Part shown: positions 38,353 through 50,094 of the stretch, piece by piece
Position numbering within the stretch: the stretch's first letter is position 1
Layout: every line of letters starts with the position of its first letter
Source of the DNA: Prorocentrum cordatum
Lineage: Eukaryota > Sar > Dinophyceae > Prorocentrales > Prorocentraceae
DNA length: 64,000 nucleotides
Direction: 5' to 3'
Assembly: GCA_963575745.1 (NCBI GenBank)
Contig: CAUYUJ010018539.1
Location: forward strand, 47,501-111,500
Notes under the pieces: model-generated
Told to the model about the DNA's origin: nothing
The model's database searches: none
The model's input: the letters and a program-made list of their open reading frames with translations, nothing else
Program-made: the position numbers and the translations under genes

Positions 38353-39490
38353 TCACGGAGAATCGCCAAATTTCGCACGTTTTGGGGAAATTGGGGCCCC
38401 TGGGGGTCTCCGGAGATCCCAGCGGGTGGACCTCTGAGGACCTCGGAGGTGAGGGGCAACGTTAGTAGGGGGCCTGGCTCAGCGGGGTAAACAGCGACCT
38501 GGAATCGGCGATACATCACCGATAGATCGGCGAGAGGCCCCCGAATGGCGAAATACGCACGCTCCTGGGCGGGGTGAGCTATCGGGCACCTACAGTCGGG
38601 CTGCTGAAATGAGGAACGCTAAATAAGGAACGAAGCCCCTCTGTGGCTTAAAAAAAGCCTGGGTGCACGAGCAGGGCCAGAGGAACAACCACGGAAGGAC
38701 GCGAGGAACATCGAGCCCCTGGCCGAATCCAAGCTGTTCCTTATTTCAGCGTCTGGGCTGTGTCGGCGATGACTGGGCGACTGGGGTCGATGCGTCCCCC
38801 TCTGCGCCGCTCTCCCCCTTTTGCCGGTGCTCCCCGGCCTTGGGACCAGAGCTCGGATCTCCGGCGGCCGCTCGGGACGGGCCGGGCGCCCCCCCCGGAA
38901 TGCTCCCGGCGAGGCGCAGCCGCTGGATGGCATGCCGAGGCCGGACAGCCTCTGAGAACCGACGAACGCGCGCGAAACATCAAACCTCGAGCAGCCCCTC
39001 GAGCCTCTGCTCCCCGCCCCCCCTGAGCATCACCCTTCCATGGACGAGCAGCCCAAGAAATCTTCCTGCGGCCTCCCTCGTGTGCTTTCCCGCTCCCTCG
39101 CCGCTGCTCCCGTCATCGTTGCTCCCTCACACCTTGCGCCGCGTGCCCTCCTCCTCCCCCTCCTCTTCGGAGGGGGAGGAGGAGAACTCTCCGGAGGGGG
39201 GGGGGAGATTCCATCCAATTCCCCCCCCTTCGGACATTTCTGGAAACAGCTGGAGGTCTCTCCGAACTCCCTCTGAGGCGGGCTCCCGTCGCGACCGCGC
39301 GGGCGCTGGTTTCGGACACCGATCGCTCGGGATGGAGTGGTCCAAGGGCCTCTGGACTAAGGTACCCCCAACTTGCCCGTTCATGTTGGAGCCCCTGGGG
39401 CCCTCTGGGCTTCGTGATGTGTTCTCTGAAGGCCGTGGGGGCCTCCTTGGAAATCCTAGGGGCACCTTAGGCGGGGGACACTTCTAGCAA
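38353..39490. other. No gene recognised; GC-rich with family D words
   Basis: CCCCTGGGGGTCTCCGGAG and GGGGCCCTCTGGGC-type words occur near 38395-38460 and 39385-39475, with a purine tract near 39165-39210. The 274-codon plus frame (38663-39487) is Ser/Pro/Arg-rich without a recognisable domain and overlaps minus frames of similar length. Confidence 0.4.
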
Positions 39491-40495
39491 CACCCCGGAA
39501 CGAAAAAATATTGAGCAGGGACCGTCCGTCCCGACAGCCCTATGGGCTTACCACGAGCTATTTAATAACAAACAGTGCTCTGATAGCGAAACCAATATTC
39601 TATGCGGAAGCAAAGCGGTCTCAGCCAGAAACTTTCGAAGAACATGTCGTGCACATCACGAAAGACTATTTGAACATGATTTAGTGGGCCAGGTCAGGAC
39701 GCTTCGCCACTGCTTGAAGGAGATCGCTCAAGACTGGCCTGCCTCGGACCGCTGGTGGCCTTCAATCTTGAGCGCGAGCGCCAGCATCGCCGCCACGTCG
39801 ACGCCGCAAAGAACCTGTTGTACCAACCCTCAGCGGCTCCGTGCACTCCGCCGTTGAAGTGCAACGTAGCGCGAGACAGGGGGGCGGCGTGACACTGAAT
39901 AATCAAGCTGCGCCGCGTTTGGCTACGATAACATCATGCCTCTTACTGGCAGTATTTGTAAGACTCGAAAAGCAAGCGATGCTCGTCCTCGCCTGTCCGA
40001 TGAGAACCGGAGTACGCAAGTCCTGAAACACTCATATGTCCAGAACCCTTCAAGTTTCAGGCGAACTGGGAAGATAAGATGATGAACCGATCCAGCCACT
40101 CAGACCCCACAGAGATACCATGAAGATCAATGGTTTCAGGATCACTCAGGCGACAGACATGGCTCGCTATGATGCTTTATCTTGTGACCACCAGGAAGGC
40201 TTCAACAGAGTTCACCAAACGTACGTCAAATGTACATGTCTCACTATCACTCCTTTAGTGGATACTAAGAGCAGGCGCCATGCCATGACCAATGACACGG
40301 AGGTGCTGACATATCCTCGATCCAATCACTCATGGACTCGCCCAGGTGATCAGTATAGCGCTCACCCACAATGGCGATGAACACGTTCGCCAACCTTAGA
40401 AGCGATGCCAAATTACATTTCGCGTGAAGTACGAAGCGAAACTAAAATGGCTTCGAAGAGCATCCCAAAACAAGTTCATGATTTCATGCTCTGTC
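39491..40495. other. No gene recognised
   Basis: Least repetitive stretch of the window, moderate GC. No frame above about 90 codons and no clear exon with flanking splice signals was found. Confidence 0.4.
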
Positions 40496-40499
40496 TCGA

Positions 40500-40567
40500 T
40501 TGATTCCTTCTCCCTCTCCCTCTCTCTCTCTCTTTCTCCCCCCTCTTTCTGTGTATCGCGTTCTCTC

Positions 40568-40601
<34 letters not shown>

Positions 40602-40745
40602 CAATGCGGTGCGAACACACGTGTACACATATGTATGTGTACATACACACATGTACATATGTATGTATGCATATACATATGTAGGTTGGTTGGTAGGTAG
40701 GTAGGTACGTCTGTATGTGTGTGTATGTATGTGTGTGTGTGTGCT
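40500..40745 (+). repeat. CT microsatellite followed by GTATGT/TG tract
   Basis: CTCTCTCT from 40508 to 40600 with one interruption (CTGTGTATCGCG). ACATATGTATGTGTACAT-type A/T/G repeats follow, then GTAGGTAGG and GTGTGTGTG to 40742. Confidence 0.9.
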
Positions 40746-40889
40746 GAACTACCCCCCCCCACAATACCCATTCCCTTGCATCGGTATTCGAACTCTCCAA
40801 TCGTACTCTTAATGATCACCCGCCTTCGTTTCATCCGTGCCTGCTCATCCATCTTTCCAATTCGTCATCTCTCCGCGGTTTTCCCGTGC

Positions 40890-41640
40890 TGGGATCTGGT
40901 TGGAATCAGGTGGATCTGGGACCTGCCAAGCTCCACTTAGATTCTACTTTGAATTTACTAGGAGTCAATTTGACACAGCTCGACCTGGGACCTGCGCAAT
41001 TCCAATTCGATTTTAATTCGGTTCAAATCGGAATACAATCGGAATCAGCTGGATCTGGGACCTGTTCAAGCCCAACTAAATTTCAAATATATGACAAGCG
41101 GGATCAAATTGGAACCAGCTGGGTCTTTGATCTGCCCACTTCGAATTGCATCCTAAGTCGATCACACTATGGATGCTCCGCGCCGCTTAGATTCTGCTCC
41201 GATTCCAATAGGGATCAAAGTGGAACCAGCTGGGACCAGGAACTGCTCAATTCCAATTAGATTCGGATGCCATTTCAATTGCAATCGATGTGACAGCAGA
41301 TGGAACAATGACCTGCCCACTGCCAATTGCATTCTAATCCGATTCCAATCGGAATCCCACTTGGACTGAGCTGTATCTGGGATGTGACCAATTTCGAATC
41401 AAGTCGACGTAAATCTCACTGGGCATCAAAGTACACTCAGTTGGAGACCCGCTCCAGTTCAATTGTACTGTAAGCATGTGACAATAGGAGTTGACTTTGG
41501 CAAACCTGGATATGGGATCTGATCCATCCCAAGTAGATTCGAATTAGATGCCACACGGCATCTATTTTGGAACCACGTGGTCTAGGACCTGATGAATTCC
41601 CATTGGGTGTTAATGCAATTTCATCATCAGAATCTATGTG
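40890..41640 (+). repeat. Degenerate tandem array, units near 90-100 bp (family G)
   Basis: Seven to eight diverged units contain GGATCTGGGACCTGC, then CCAATTCCAATTAGATTC, GATTCCAATCGGAATC and GGAACCAGCTGG. Identity between units is low but the order of words is constant. Frames are interrupted differently in each unit. Confidence 0.75.
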
Positions 41641-41900
41641 TGTGTGTGTGTGTGGAAACAGCTGGCTCTAGGCAAAGGAATAGAGAGAGAGAGAAGAGAA
41701 CTATTGATACATAAAAAAGAGAGATGCCAGGAAGAGAGGGTGAACAATAATAACCCCACCGTCGTAAATGAATACTCATAAAAATGGGTGATGGGGTTGT
41801 CGGTATACATACATACATACATACATGCATACATACATACATACATACATACATACATACATGCACACGTGTATGTGTATTTATACATACATATAATTGC
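41636..41900. repeat. TG tract, then CATA/TACA tetranucleotide tract
   Basis: GTGTGTGTG at 41637-41653 and TACATACATACA at 41805-41892, separated by an ordinary A-rich segment. Confidence 0.9.
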
Positions 41901-41958
41901 GCGGCCGCCCCCTGCCATTATACTTTTCTATTAGTATGCTCTTCGTTATGTCTGCTTA

Positions 41959-41989
<31 letters not shown>

Positions 41990-42345
41990 CTGTCTCCTTC
42001 ATTCTCCCCCTCCCACCCCCGCCCTCCCCCTTCCGCCCCTCCCACTCCAGCGCAAAAGGTCTTCCCTCCACGAGGAGGAGACAGCAGGAGAAAACGAAGA
42101 GGGTTGGAAGAAGAGGAAAAAGGCCACTGAAACCAAAACAAAAACAAAAGGAAAACCCAACAAACTGAAGAAACCACGGGCCCAAGACTGAACATCCGAA
42201 AAAAACACAATGAACAACCGACAACAGCCAAAACACAACGATTTCAAGCCTTGCCCCATCCCCGCCGCCCTCGCAAATAAAGTGCTGCAAACTTTTTTGT
42301 TATAAAAAACGGGTTGGTTGCTCCTTGTGTTGTTTTGTTGCTGCT
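41901..42345. repeat. CT tract and A-rich spacer
   Basis: CTCTGTCTGTCTGTCTCTC (41957-41995) precedes a C-rich tract and then an A-rich stretch (42105-42220). No domain was seen. GGTTGGTTG at 42312 and CAACCAACC at 42348 form a small inverted pair at the edge of copy A5. Confidence 0.6.
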
Positions 42346-43789
42346 CCCAACCAACCTGTGTTGTTGGGTCCTCGTTTTGAAGAGACGGTCCCCGCGTTCC
42401 TCCTCCTCCTCTCCTCCTCTCCTCTCCTCCTCCCCTCCTCCCTCCTCCTTCCTCCGTTTCCTCCCTGCGTTTCACCCACTCAATACAGCGCTTCGTGGCC
42501 ACATAGAGAGTTCCACCGAAGGTTCCAGGTCTACCGTCCGCAGGCGTCCCCCCCACCGGGTACAGCGTTTCGTGGCCTTCCTCCCCCTCCCCCTTGCGTT
42601 TCACCCACCCAGTACAGCGCTTCGTGGCCCCATAGGAAGCTCCACCGAATGTTCCAGGTCTACCGTCCGCATGCGTCCCCCCCACTCAGTACAGCGTTTC
42701 GTGGCCTTCCTCCCCCTCCTCCCTGCGCTTCACCCACCCAATACACCGCTTCGTGGCCCCATAGGGAACTCTACCGAATGTTCCAGGTCTACCGTCCGCA
42801 TGCTTCCCCCCCACCCAGTACAGCATTTCGTGGCCCTCCTCCCCCTCCCCTTTGCGTTTCACCCACCCAGTACAGCGCTTCGTGGCCCCATAGGAAGCTC
42901 CACCGAATGTTCCAGGTCTACCGCCCGCCGGCCGCATGCGTCCCCTCCACCCAGTACAGCGTTTCGTGGCCCTCCTCCCCCGCCTCCCTGCGTTTCACCC
43001 ACCCAGTACAATGCTTCGTGGCCCCATCGGGAGCTCCACCGAAGGTTCCAGGTCTACCGTCCGCATGCGCCCCCCCAACCCAGTACAGCGTTTCGTGGCC
43101 CTCCTCCCCCCCCTCCCTGCGTTTCACCCACCCAGTACAGCGTTTCGTGGCCCCATAGGGAGCCACCGAAGGTCCCACGGGCACCGCCCGCATGCGCCTG
43201 CCACCGCCCAGAACAGCCCTTGATCCCTGTGTTTCACCCACCCAGTACAGCGCTTCGTGGCACCATAGGGAGCTCCACCGAAGGTCCCAGTGGCACCGCC
43301 CGCATGCGCCAGCCACCACCCAGCCCAGCCCATGCTTCCTGCGTTTCACCCACCCAGTACAGCGTTCCGTGGCCCCATAAAGGGGGCTCCAGCGAAGGTC
43401 CCAGTGGCATCGCCCACATGCGTCCGCCACCACCCAGCACAGCCCATGCTCCCTGCGTTTCACCCACCCAGTGCAGCGCTCCGTGGCCCCATAGGGAGCT
43501 CCACCGGAGGTCTCACCGGCACCGCCCGCATGCGTCAGCCACCACCTAGAAGAGCCCTTGCTCCCTGCGTTTCACCCACCCAATACAGCGTTTCGTGGCC
43601 CCATAGGGAGCTCCACCGAAGGTCCCAGTGGCACCGTCCGCATGCGTCAGCCATCACCCAGCACAGCGCTTGCTCCTTGCGTTTCACCCACCCAATACAG
43701 CGTTTCGTGGCCCCATAGGGAGCGCCACCGAAGAAGAGATTCATAATTGCGGTCCCCACAACTGCATATGGTTGGGTCCTTCGTCAGGC
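42346..43789 (-). mobile_element. Family A composite repeat, copy A5 (complete, inverted)
   Basis: On the minus strand: leader AGCCTGACGAAGGACCC, then AACCATATGCAGTTGTGGG, then GACCGCAATTATGAATC (43789-43737); array with GGAGCTCCCTATGGGG and CCACGAAACGCTGTACTGGG, then TGGGTGAAACGCAGG (43730-42480); purine tract (42470-42395); tail GTCTCTTCAAAACGAGG, then ACCCAACAACACAGG, then TTGGTTGGG ending at 42346. Same order of parts as A1 and A3 but opposite orientation. Confidence 0.8.
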
Positions 43790-43851
43790 TAATGTTTGTT
43801 CCGCCCTGAGTCTTTGGCATCTTTAATTCTCAGGTCGTTCCATTTGTTTTT
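43790..43851. other. Short spacer between A5 and A6
   Basis: About 60 bp between the leader of A5 and the tail of A6, which are oriented the same way. No feature. Confidence 0.4.
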
Positions 43852-44673
43852 CCCAACCATCCTGTGGTGTTGGGTCCTCGTTTTGGAGAGACGGTCTCCG
43901 CGTTCCTCCTCTCCTCTTCTCCTCCTCCCCCTCCTTCCTACCGTCCGCATGCGTTCCCCCACCCAGTACAGCGCTTCGTGGCCCCATAGGGAGCTCCACC
44001 GAAGGCCCCAGTGCCACCGTCCACATGCGTCCCCCCCACTCAGTACAGCGCTTCGTGGCCCCATAGGGAGCTCCACCGAAGGCCCCAGTGCCACCGTCCA
44101 CCTACGCCCCCCCACTCGGTACAGCGTCTCGTGGCCCCATACGGAGCTCCACCGAAGGCCCCAGTGCCACCGTCCACATGCGTCCCCCAACCCAGTACAG
44201 CGCTTCGTGGCCCCATAGGGAGCTCCACCGAAAACCCCACTGCCACCGTCCACATGCGTCCACATGCGTCCCCCCCAGTCAGTACAGCGCTTCGTTGCCC
44301 CATAGGGAGCTCCACCGCAGGCCCCAGCGCCACAGTCCACATGCGTCCCCCCCACTCAGTACAGCGTCTCGTGGCCCCATAGGGAGCTCCACCGAAGGCC
44401 CCAGTGCCACCGTCCATATGCGCCCCCCCCCACTCAGCACAACGTTTCGTGGCCCCATAGGGAGCTCCACCGAAAGCCCCAGTGCCGCCGTCCACATGCG
44501 TCCCCCCACTCAGTACAGCGCTTCGTGGCCCCATAGGGAGCTCCACCGAAGGCCCCAGTGCCACCGTCCAAATGCGTCCCCCCCCCCACTCAGTACAGCG
44601 TTTCGTGGCCCCTCGTGGCCCCGTAGGGAACTCCACCGAAGGCCCCAGTGCCACCGTCGACATGCGTCCCTGA
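43852..44673 (-). mobile_element. Family A, copy A6 (inverted; 5' leader missing)
   Basis: Array units of about 77 bp, with GGTGGCACTGGGGCC, TTCGGTGGAGCTCCC, TATGGGGCCACGAAGCGC and TGTACTGAGTGGGG (44670-43965). Purine tract (43940-43905). Tail TCTCCAAAACGAGGACCC, then AACACCACAGG, then ATGGTTGGG (43895-43852). The array stops abruptly where LINE 2 sequence begins, so the leader was lost or displaced. Confidence 0.75.
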
Positions 44674-45375
44674 CGCTCGCACAGTCATGCTTGATGGCAT
44701 CTTCGCGCCCGCACCCACAAAGGCCACCAGACAAGTAGCCAACTATCTTCGCGCGGCTCCGCGTCTATATACCATCGCAGGCACAACAGCTTATGAGGAA
44801 CTTGTGATGCTTGCTGCGCCGCTTGCTGGCTGGGCTGATCACCCTTTAAGAAAATCAAAAGGAGCTCGCATTATCACTGGCTGATCCTCACTGCGCACAC
44901 TGGGCTCAGAAGTTTTTGCTGCCGTGCCGATCTCACTCTTCCGTTGGATGCCTGCGCTCAGCATGACTGCGCAATCCTGGTGACATCTGATCAATTGCCA
45001 CCACGCAGCCACGATGATCAATCCATCTCGTCGCAGACTGAACTGTCCATCCTGCTCGCCAAGCCGATAGCGCCGCCCTTCGGATAGGTCCTCGACTGCG
45101 AGCCCAATGCAGCTCAGTATTCTGCCCTGGCCGCACTTCTTCCCACTGTTGTAGCAACCGCTGCGCACTTATCATAATGTGTTGGCTGGCGTTGGCGACC
45201 CACAGTATACGGCACCACCGTGCTGCAGGAGCAAGTGCAAGTTTTGCCAACACGCTGACTCCTCCGTGCGCAGGTAGCTTGCTGCGAGCATGTGCCGCCC
45301 GCAACTTCCTCCACTCTGCATCGTCAAGGCCAGCAAGTTCAGCACCGTAACCTGCCTCTAGGGTGATCCCGACCT

Positions 45376-46947
45376 TCAGGATCTCCCCGCACGCGCCTTA
45401 TCCGCTCCAGCAATGGCCTTGCGGAAACGTTGCAGCTTACGTAGCCCGCGTATCATTTTCAGCTTCCTCTTCTGTATCTGTTGCCCAGCGCCCGCAGCTC
45501 GTCGCCGTCGGCCTTCATTGAGATCCGCGCCGGCGTACACTGCATTCTGCTTGGCAACCGTCGCTGGCAGGCCTGCCGCCTTCGCCACTCGTTTAACCAG
45601 TGCAAGGGAACTGCCAACCACCACCAGCTTATCATTGGTCGTAGCCTCCATTGCCTTGGAGGACTCCACAAAATCACGGTGCGCATGGGCAGCCATGGGA
45701 ACCAGGAACTCATCACTGCTGCTGGATAGGCGCTTGCTGTTGTCGTCGATGTAGCTGGGGAAGGTCATCCAGGCGCGCTTGTCAACGAGCGCGTCGAACT
45801 CATCAGCTGCCCACACCTTGACCGAGATATCGCAACATGCATCTCCCGCTGGCAGCCCAAGCTCGGGGAATCGTGCTGTCTCGCTATGGTGCCCCTGCAA
45901 TCGCAACGTGCGCGGGGCACGCCACATGTTATGCGCCAATTTCACATAACCCAAAGGAGCACCCTTCTGAACAGATTTCTCTGAGCCGAGCAAGTCGGAT
46001 CCTCTCATAATATTGCTGCAATCTGCAATGATCGTGACACCGTGGCGCGCAGTTGCTACATCGGCCTCTGATTCAACTGCCAGGATCCAGGCGCAGTCAA
46101 GCACGCTGCGCCCTCGGCCTGCGCCCCAGTGCGGCCTGTCCAGCGCCGCCTGCAAGGCATCCAGAGCTCCACGTCGCGCCCGTTGCCACATGCGATATAC
46201 TCCAGCATATCGCACAATCAATCTGTGACCTTCAGCTTCCCCTTTCGGTATCATAAGCGTGACTACCCACGTGAGCTGTCGCGGGAGCAGACCCAAAGCT
46301 TCGGAACACGTGGACAATGTGGAGACGATCTCCAACGCATCATCGTCCAACATACCAAAACGACGGGGATGCAGGCCATCAACTGATGCCGACGTCATCT
46401 CAGGGAAAGATCGTGCAACTCGTCGTAGGTCATCAACCTTCGTCGGCTCGAGGTAGCTCCTGTCAGGAATCCAGGCCTCAGCAGGGCCCTTCGCACTCTG
46501 CCACAGGCGGCGGTGCGCCTCGACCTCATGTGCCAGCGCGTCATGCGGACGCGCCGGCAAGTCACGCTCGGCAGGGGCCACAGTCGCAACAGACTCCGCC
46601 TTGCACTTCGTGGCCCAGTGCAAAATTCGTGCCCCCCCTGCCGTCGCAGTGGCGCACCAGTCCTTCCACTCCTGCGCAGCGTGCCGAGATTCATCTCTCT
46701 CCGCAAGCTCCAGGTCGCCAGCGATGCGGAGAAGGAAACTTTCGCAGATGTCAGGGTCAATGGCTACATCCAGAAAGGAACGCGCTTCTTCAACAGCCTG
46801 GTCAAGCCTCGCATCGAGGCCCTGCCCAGGATACCCCGCAGCAGCCATTGCAGCCACCTCCTCGGCAACCCTCAAAATCATGCTGTTATCCGTGGCCACT
46901 GCACGCTGCATCTGGGCAATGTGCTGAATGGCATGCTTCAGCCATCG
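45376..46947 (-). pseudogene. LINE 2 ORF2 part 2: reverse transcriptase
   Basis: In frame with the endonuclease after one TAG. The palm is recognisable by SVDGLHPRRFGMLDDDAL, LMIPKGEAEGHRLI, VTIIADCSN (motif A position), GLPAGDACCDI (motif B), and FPSYIDDNSKRL near 45747, giving a Y-I-D-D catalytic motif. The frame ends at 45376. Similarity continues downstream in the next frame (LKVGITLEAGYGAELAGL near 45370, then LRAAHARSKLPAHGG), so a frameshift lies near 45380. The rest of the 3' part (45370-44840) is in mixed frames. No RNase H was seen. The catalytic site looks intact but the ORF is not. Confidence 0.75.
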
Positions 46948-46950
46948 CTA

Positions 46951-47934
46951 GCCATCTGCCCCAATCTTCGTATTTGCAGGGCCCTTCATCGTTTGCTCAA
47001 GCGTGGCCCATCTTGCTTGCAGAGGCTTGCCGAAAGCACCGTAGTTCGTCGTGGAGCTGCCCGCAGCGAGGCCGATATGCGCGGCTGCAGGCGGGGCGAC
47101 GAGGCCCCATGCTCTCGACACCTGGCACCAACCAGTGAGTGCACCTACTGCAGGATCGCAGCAGGCACGCTGCGCTGCATCGGCAACTGCTCGCGCGACT
47201 CTCCAGCAGGGCGGGGCTGGTTGTGGCCCGACCATTGTCTTTTTGCCAAGCGATGGAACTGCAGCATACACTAGCTTCCTCATGCTCACTGCCGTGCCTT
47301 TCAAATACAACACCACTGGACGGTGAGGACGCTTGGGCCACAGCATGTCTGCGCGGACGTCAGAGTAGGCCCGGCTGGCTGCATTGTTCATCGCAAAGTA
47401 ATCAATCACGGTGCTGCCAGCTCCGCCACGGCACGTGACTGCCTTGGGGGCTCGGACCACAGTGGAGCTTAGGGTCGGGAAGTTGGATGCCTCCAACTCG
47501 CCTGACGGAATGTTCCAATCACCTGCGATGATCACTGGCCTATCCAAGCTATGCGCAATCGTGCCAACTCTCGCAAGCAGCTGCGCATTCTTACCGCCCG
47601 CCCCAACTCCAGTGAAAAGGTGCACCTTGAAAATGTGCAGCTCCACGGGCCAAGAGTCTAGATCCACAATCACCTGCTGGATCCTATGTTCCCATACCTG
47701 CGTTGAACCAATCGCTGGCGGTCGTAGCCAATGCCCATCTCGCACCAAAACCGCCACTCCTGCACCGGGAAGCATTCCTGCCGTGGGGTAACTGGGTAAC
47801 GCCATCATTCGCCAGCCTCTCCCTCGGGCCCATGACGTGAGTGCCTCAAGCTGTTCTGGCAGATGACCGACTTCCTGGGCCAGTAGGACATCCGCCCTCG
47901 TCTCCTGCAGGCGGCTCTTGAGGGTGGGCTTGCC
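46951..47934 (-). pseudogene. LINE 2 ORF2 part 1: EEP endonuclease
   Basis: Open from after a TGA (47937-47935) to a TAG (46950-46948). EEP motifs in order: ADVLLAQEVGHL (catalytic Glu), VIIAGDWNIPSGEL (Asp/Asn), STVIDYFAMN, and PHRPVVLYLKG (His). This endonuclease nicks target DNA to prime reverse transcription in LINEs. The TAG is in the same frame as the reverse transcriptase that follows, so a single nonsense codon separates the two domains of what was one ORF2. The N-terminal start of ORF2 is lost beyond the TGA. Confidence 0.75.
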
Positions 47935-48049
47935 TCAGCTCGCGTTGGAGGTCTCCGTCGATCGCAGAACCTCCTGCGCAGAATGCGTCGCGCCTAAAGG
48001 CCGAGCGCGCCCTCGCTCAGCCAGCCCACAGACCCGAACACGTATCTAA

Positions 48050-48560
48050 GGATTGCCATCGCCAACCGCCATCCTGGCCGAACAGCCCCAGGGGGGATTC
48101 CCACGCTCCGACGCATTAAGGCTACGAGCCACCCGTATGGGCGCTTCGGGTCGGTTCCCCTCTAATGGCATGTCATCATCGTTGCCGAGACCGTCGATCA
48201 TGCGATCCTCGCTGGTGGCGCCGCCAGTGACGCGCGCCGTCCTGGCCGAACAACTCCACGGGGGGGATCCCACGCTCCGACGCATTGAAGCTACGAGCCA
48301 CCCGTATGGGCGCTTCGGGCCGGCGCCCCCCGAATGGCACGTCACCGTCGTTGCCAAAACCGTTGATCATGCTACCCTCGCTGCGGGTGCCGCCAGTGAC
48401 GCCCGCCGCCCTGGCCGAACAGCTCCAGGGGGGGATCCCGCGCTCCGATGCACGAAGGCTACGCACCCGCATGGGCGCTTCGGGTCGCCCCGCCCCCCCC
48501 CCCGAATGGCGCGCCATTGTCGCTGCCGAGGCCGTCGATCGGGATATCCTCGCTGACGTC
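48050..48560 (-). repeat. Three tandem units of 168-169 bp inside LINE 2
   Basis: GGCCGAACAGC recurs at 48075, 48243 and 48412. Each unit also has GGGATCCCACGCTCCGACGC, then GGGCGCTTCGGGTCGG and CGTCGATCATGC. One spacing is 168 (56 codons), the other 169, so the frame is broken. The repeats lie between ORF1 and the endonuclease. Confidence 0.85.
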
Positions 48561-48739
48561 ACCCCTGCCGTCGCTTATTGCGCGGTTGTCCCTCGAGTCT
48601 CTTGAAGGCCCCCAGGAACTCATCCACATTCCCGGCCCCCTGGAACAACGAACGTTTCTGGCTCTCAGCGAGTCGATACCCATCATCGTCAGTGGCTCCA
48701 TTCCCATTGGTACCATTGCCATCATTATCAGGGGCCCCT

Positions 48740-48773
<34 letters not shown>

Positions 48774-49768
48774 CTTTGGAGGACATCTTGCTCGTGATGT
48801 GCCCCCGTAGCTTGGCCCAAGTGTCTCTTGACAAACTCTCGCAGATCAGGGTCGAGCTCGGGCTCATCAAACTCAAGCTTGACTCCACCACCTGCGGCTT
48901 CGGGTGCAGCGGTTGCCGCCTGGGGCGGCACCACTGCCTCGGCACTCCGCGTGAACTCCACGTTGAGCGCCTCCACCTCCAGCCGTTTGGTTTCAATGGC
49001 CTCACGTCGTGCTGCCAGCGATGCCAGCATCGCATCAACCTGGCGCTGCTTCTCCTCCGTCTCCTCCTGCATCTTGCGATACTGCTTCTTGGCCTTCTCC
49101 AGCGCCTGCTGCGCTCGCATGTGCACTGTATGCGGCGGCAACACCCCCTTGCGCTCATTCCTCGCCTCGTCCAGACTCTGCTGCAGTAGCATCCGCGGCT
49201 CAGCCATTGACGGGCCATCACCGAGGTTGGATAGAGACTTGTGCAACTTGTCAATCCTCTCTGCAATATGTGCGAACTTCTTCGCATTTGACACGGTATC
49301 CTGTTGGCCTTCGCCATCGATGTCCATGCCATCTGCTCCAGCTCGCGCCTCTGCCTGAAACCGTGGTGGGGCAGCTGCAGGCCACTCTCGCGGCCCACCT
49401 CCTCCCGCACCGCCCCCAAGCCGAGGCCAGCTCGAGTCCTTCCCCATTGCTGCAATGAGCTTGTTAACCTTGGCGGACAATTTGGCAACTGCGGACGCCT
49501 CCGTGCCCTTGCCCTTTCCTTTGCTGACTCGCCCATTTCCTTTGTCTTTGATAATTGCTGCATGGGCAATGCGCGCCGCCTTGACCACTCTCTGCGGCGC
49601 CGCTTTCCCACACACGCACTGTACTCTGCTGCACACTTGGCCGCCCTCCCGCATGAGCATGCCCACACAGGCTTGCGGGGGCCCAGAAGGACCGTCGCGT
49701 CCTTGTCCACGCCGTCGGGCGAGGCCTGCTCTGAGCAGGCGGTCCTGACTTGGGCTGACAGGCCGCAC
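48559..49768 (-). pseudogene. LINE 2 ORF1: coiled-coil protein, frameshifted
   Basis: One frame (49768-48728) carries a Cys-rich start, then KLSAKVNKLIAAMGKD, a Gly/Pro linker and a long coiled coil (QQALEKAKKQYRKMQEE, AMLASLAARREAIETKRLEV), then ELDPDLREFVKRHLGQ. The natural C-terminus (KMSSKAPAAAA, FQGAGNVDEFLGAFKRLEGQ) is in another frame, ending 48559. A frameshift therefore lies near 48800-48815, just before the GCA-repeat tract. A second one is likely near the N-terminus, where the zinc-finger-like VWACSCG is in the other frame. Presumed RNA-binding partner of ORF2, no longer intact. Confidence 0.6.
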
Positions 49769-49826
49769 TCATGAAAGACTGCCGCGGACTAGGGGTATCC
49801 ACGTGTTCCCCTGTGGAACAAAGTAT

Positions 49827-49848
49827 CTTGAACCAAAATGGCTACGGA
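49827..49848 (-). other. Relict spliced leader at the LINE 2 5' end (one mismatch)
   Basis: Minus strand reads T, CCGTAGCC, ATTTTGG, TTCAAG. This is the dinoflagellate leader with one C-to-T change, in the GGCTCAAG end. It continues directly into ATACTTTGTTCC with no SL-gene donor. The mismatch fits an older insertion than LINE 1. Confidence 0.85.
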
Positions 49849-50094
49849 ACAACGCAGACACGGAAAGGAATGTTTCTGTAATTACGCGGCCTGACCGACC
49901 CCGAGCAAACGGCGAAGGGGACGTCAGGCTTGCCAGGGATCGGTTGGGACGCCACTGAAGGCTCGGCCCTGAAGGGTGGGGGTGGGGGGGGCCAAACGCA
50001 CCCACGTCCACCAGCTGCCGGCTGCGGAGGCCCTCTGAGATCGTTCCCCCGGGAGGGGGCGCAAGTCGTCGGGGCAGGACCAGTCAGCTCCGGA
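49849..50094. other. No feature recognised
   Basis: Upstream flank of LINE 2. A GGGTGGGGGTGGGG run lies near 49975-49990. No GGA tract sits next to the leader, unlike LINE 1. Confidence 0.35.

Larger units (their letters stand above)
44674..49848 (-). mobile_element. LINE 2: decayed non-LTR retrotransposon with relict spliced leader
   Basis: A 5.2-kb element read right to left: relict spliced leader (49848-49827), ORF1 with coiled coil (about 49768-48600, frameshifted), a segment of 168-bp tandem repeats (48560-48050), endonuclease and reverse-transcriptase ORF2 (47934-45376, one internal TAG), then frameshifted 3' sequence to about 44674. RNase H was not recognised. Domain order and leader match LINE 1, but the proteins are only distantly similar, so it is a different lineage. 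Confidence 0.8.
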
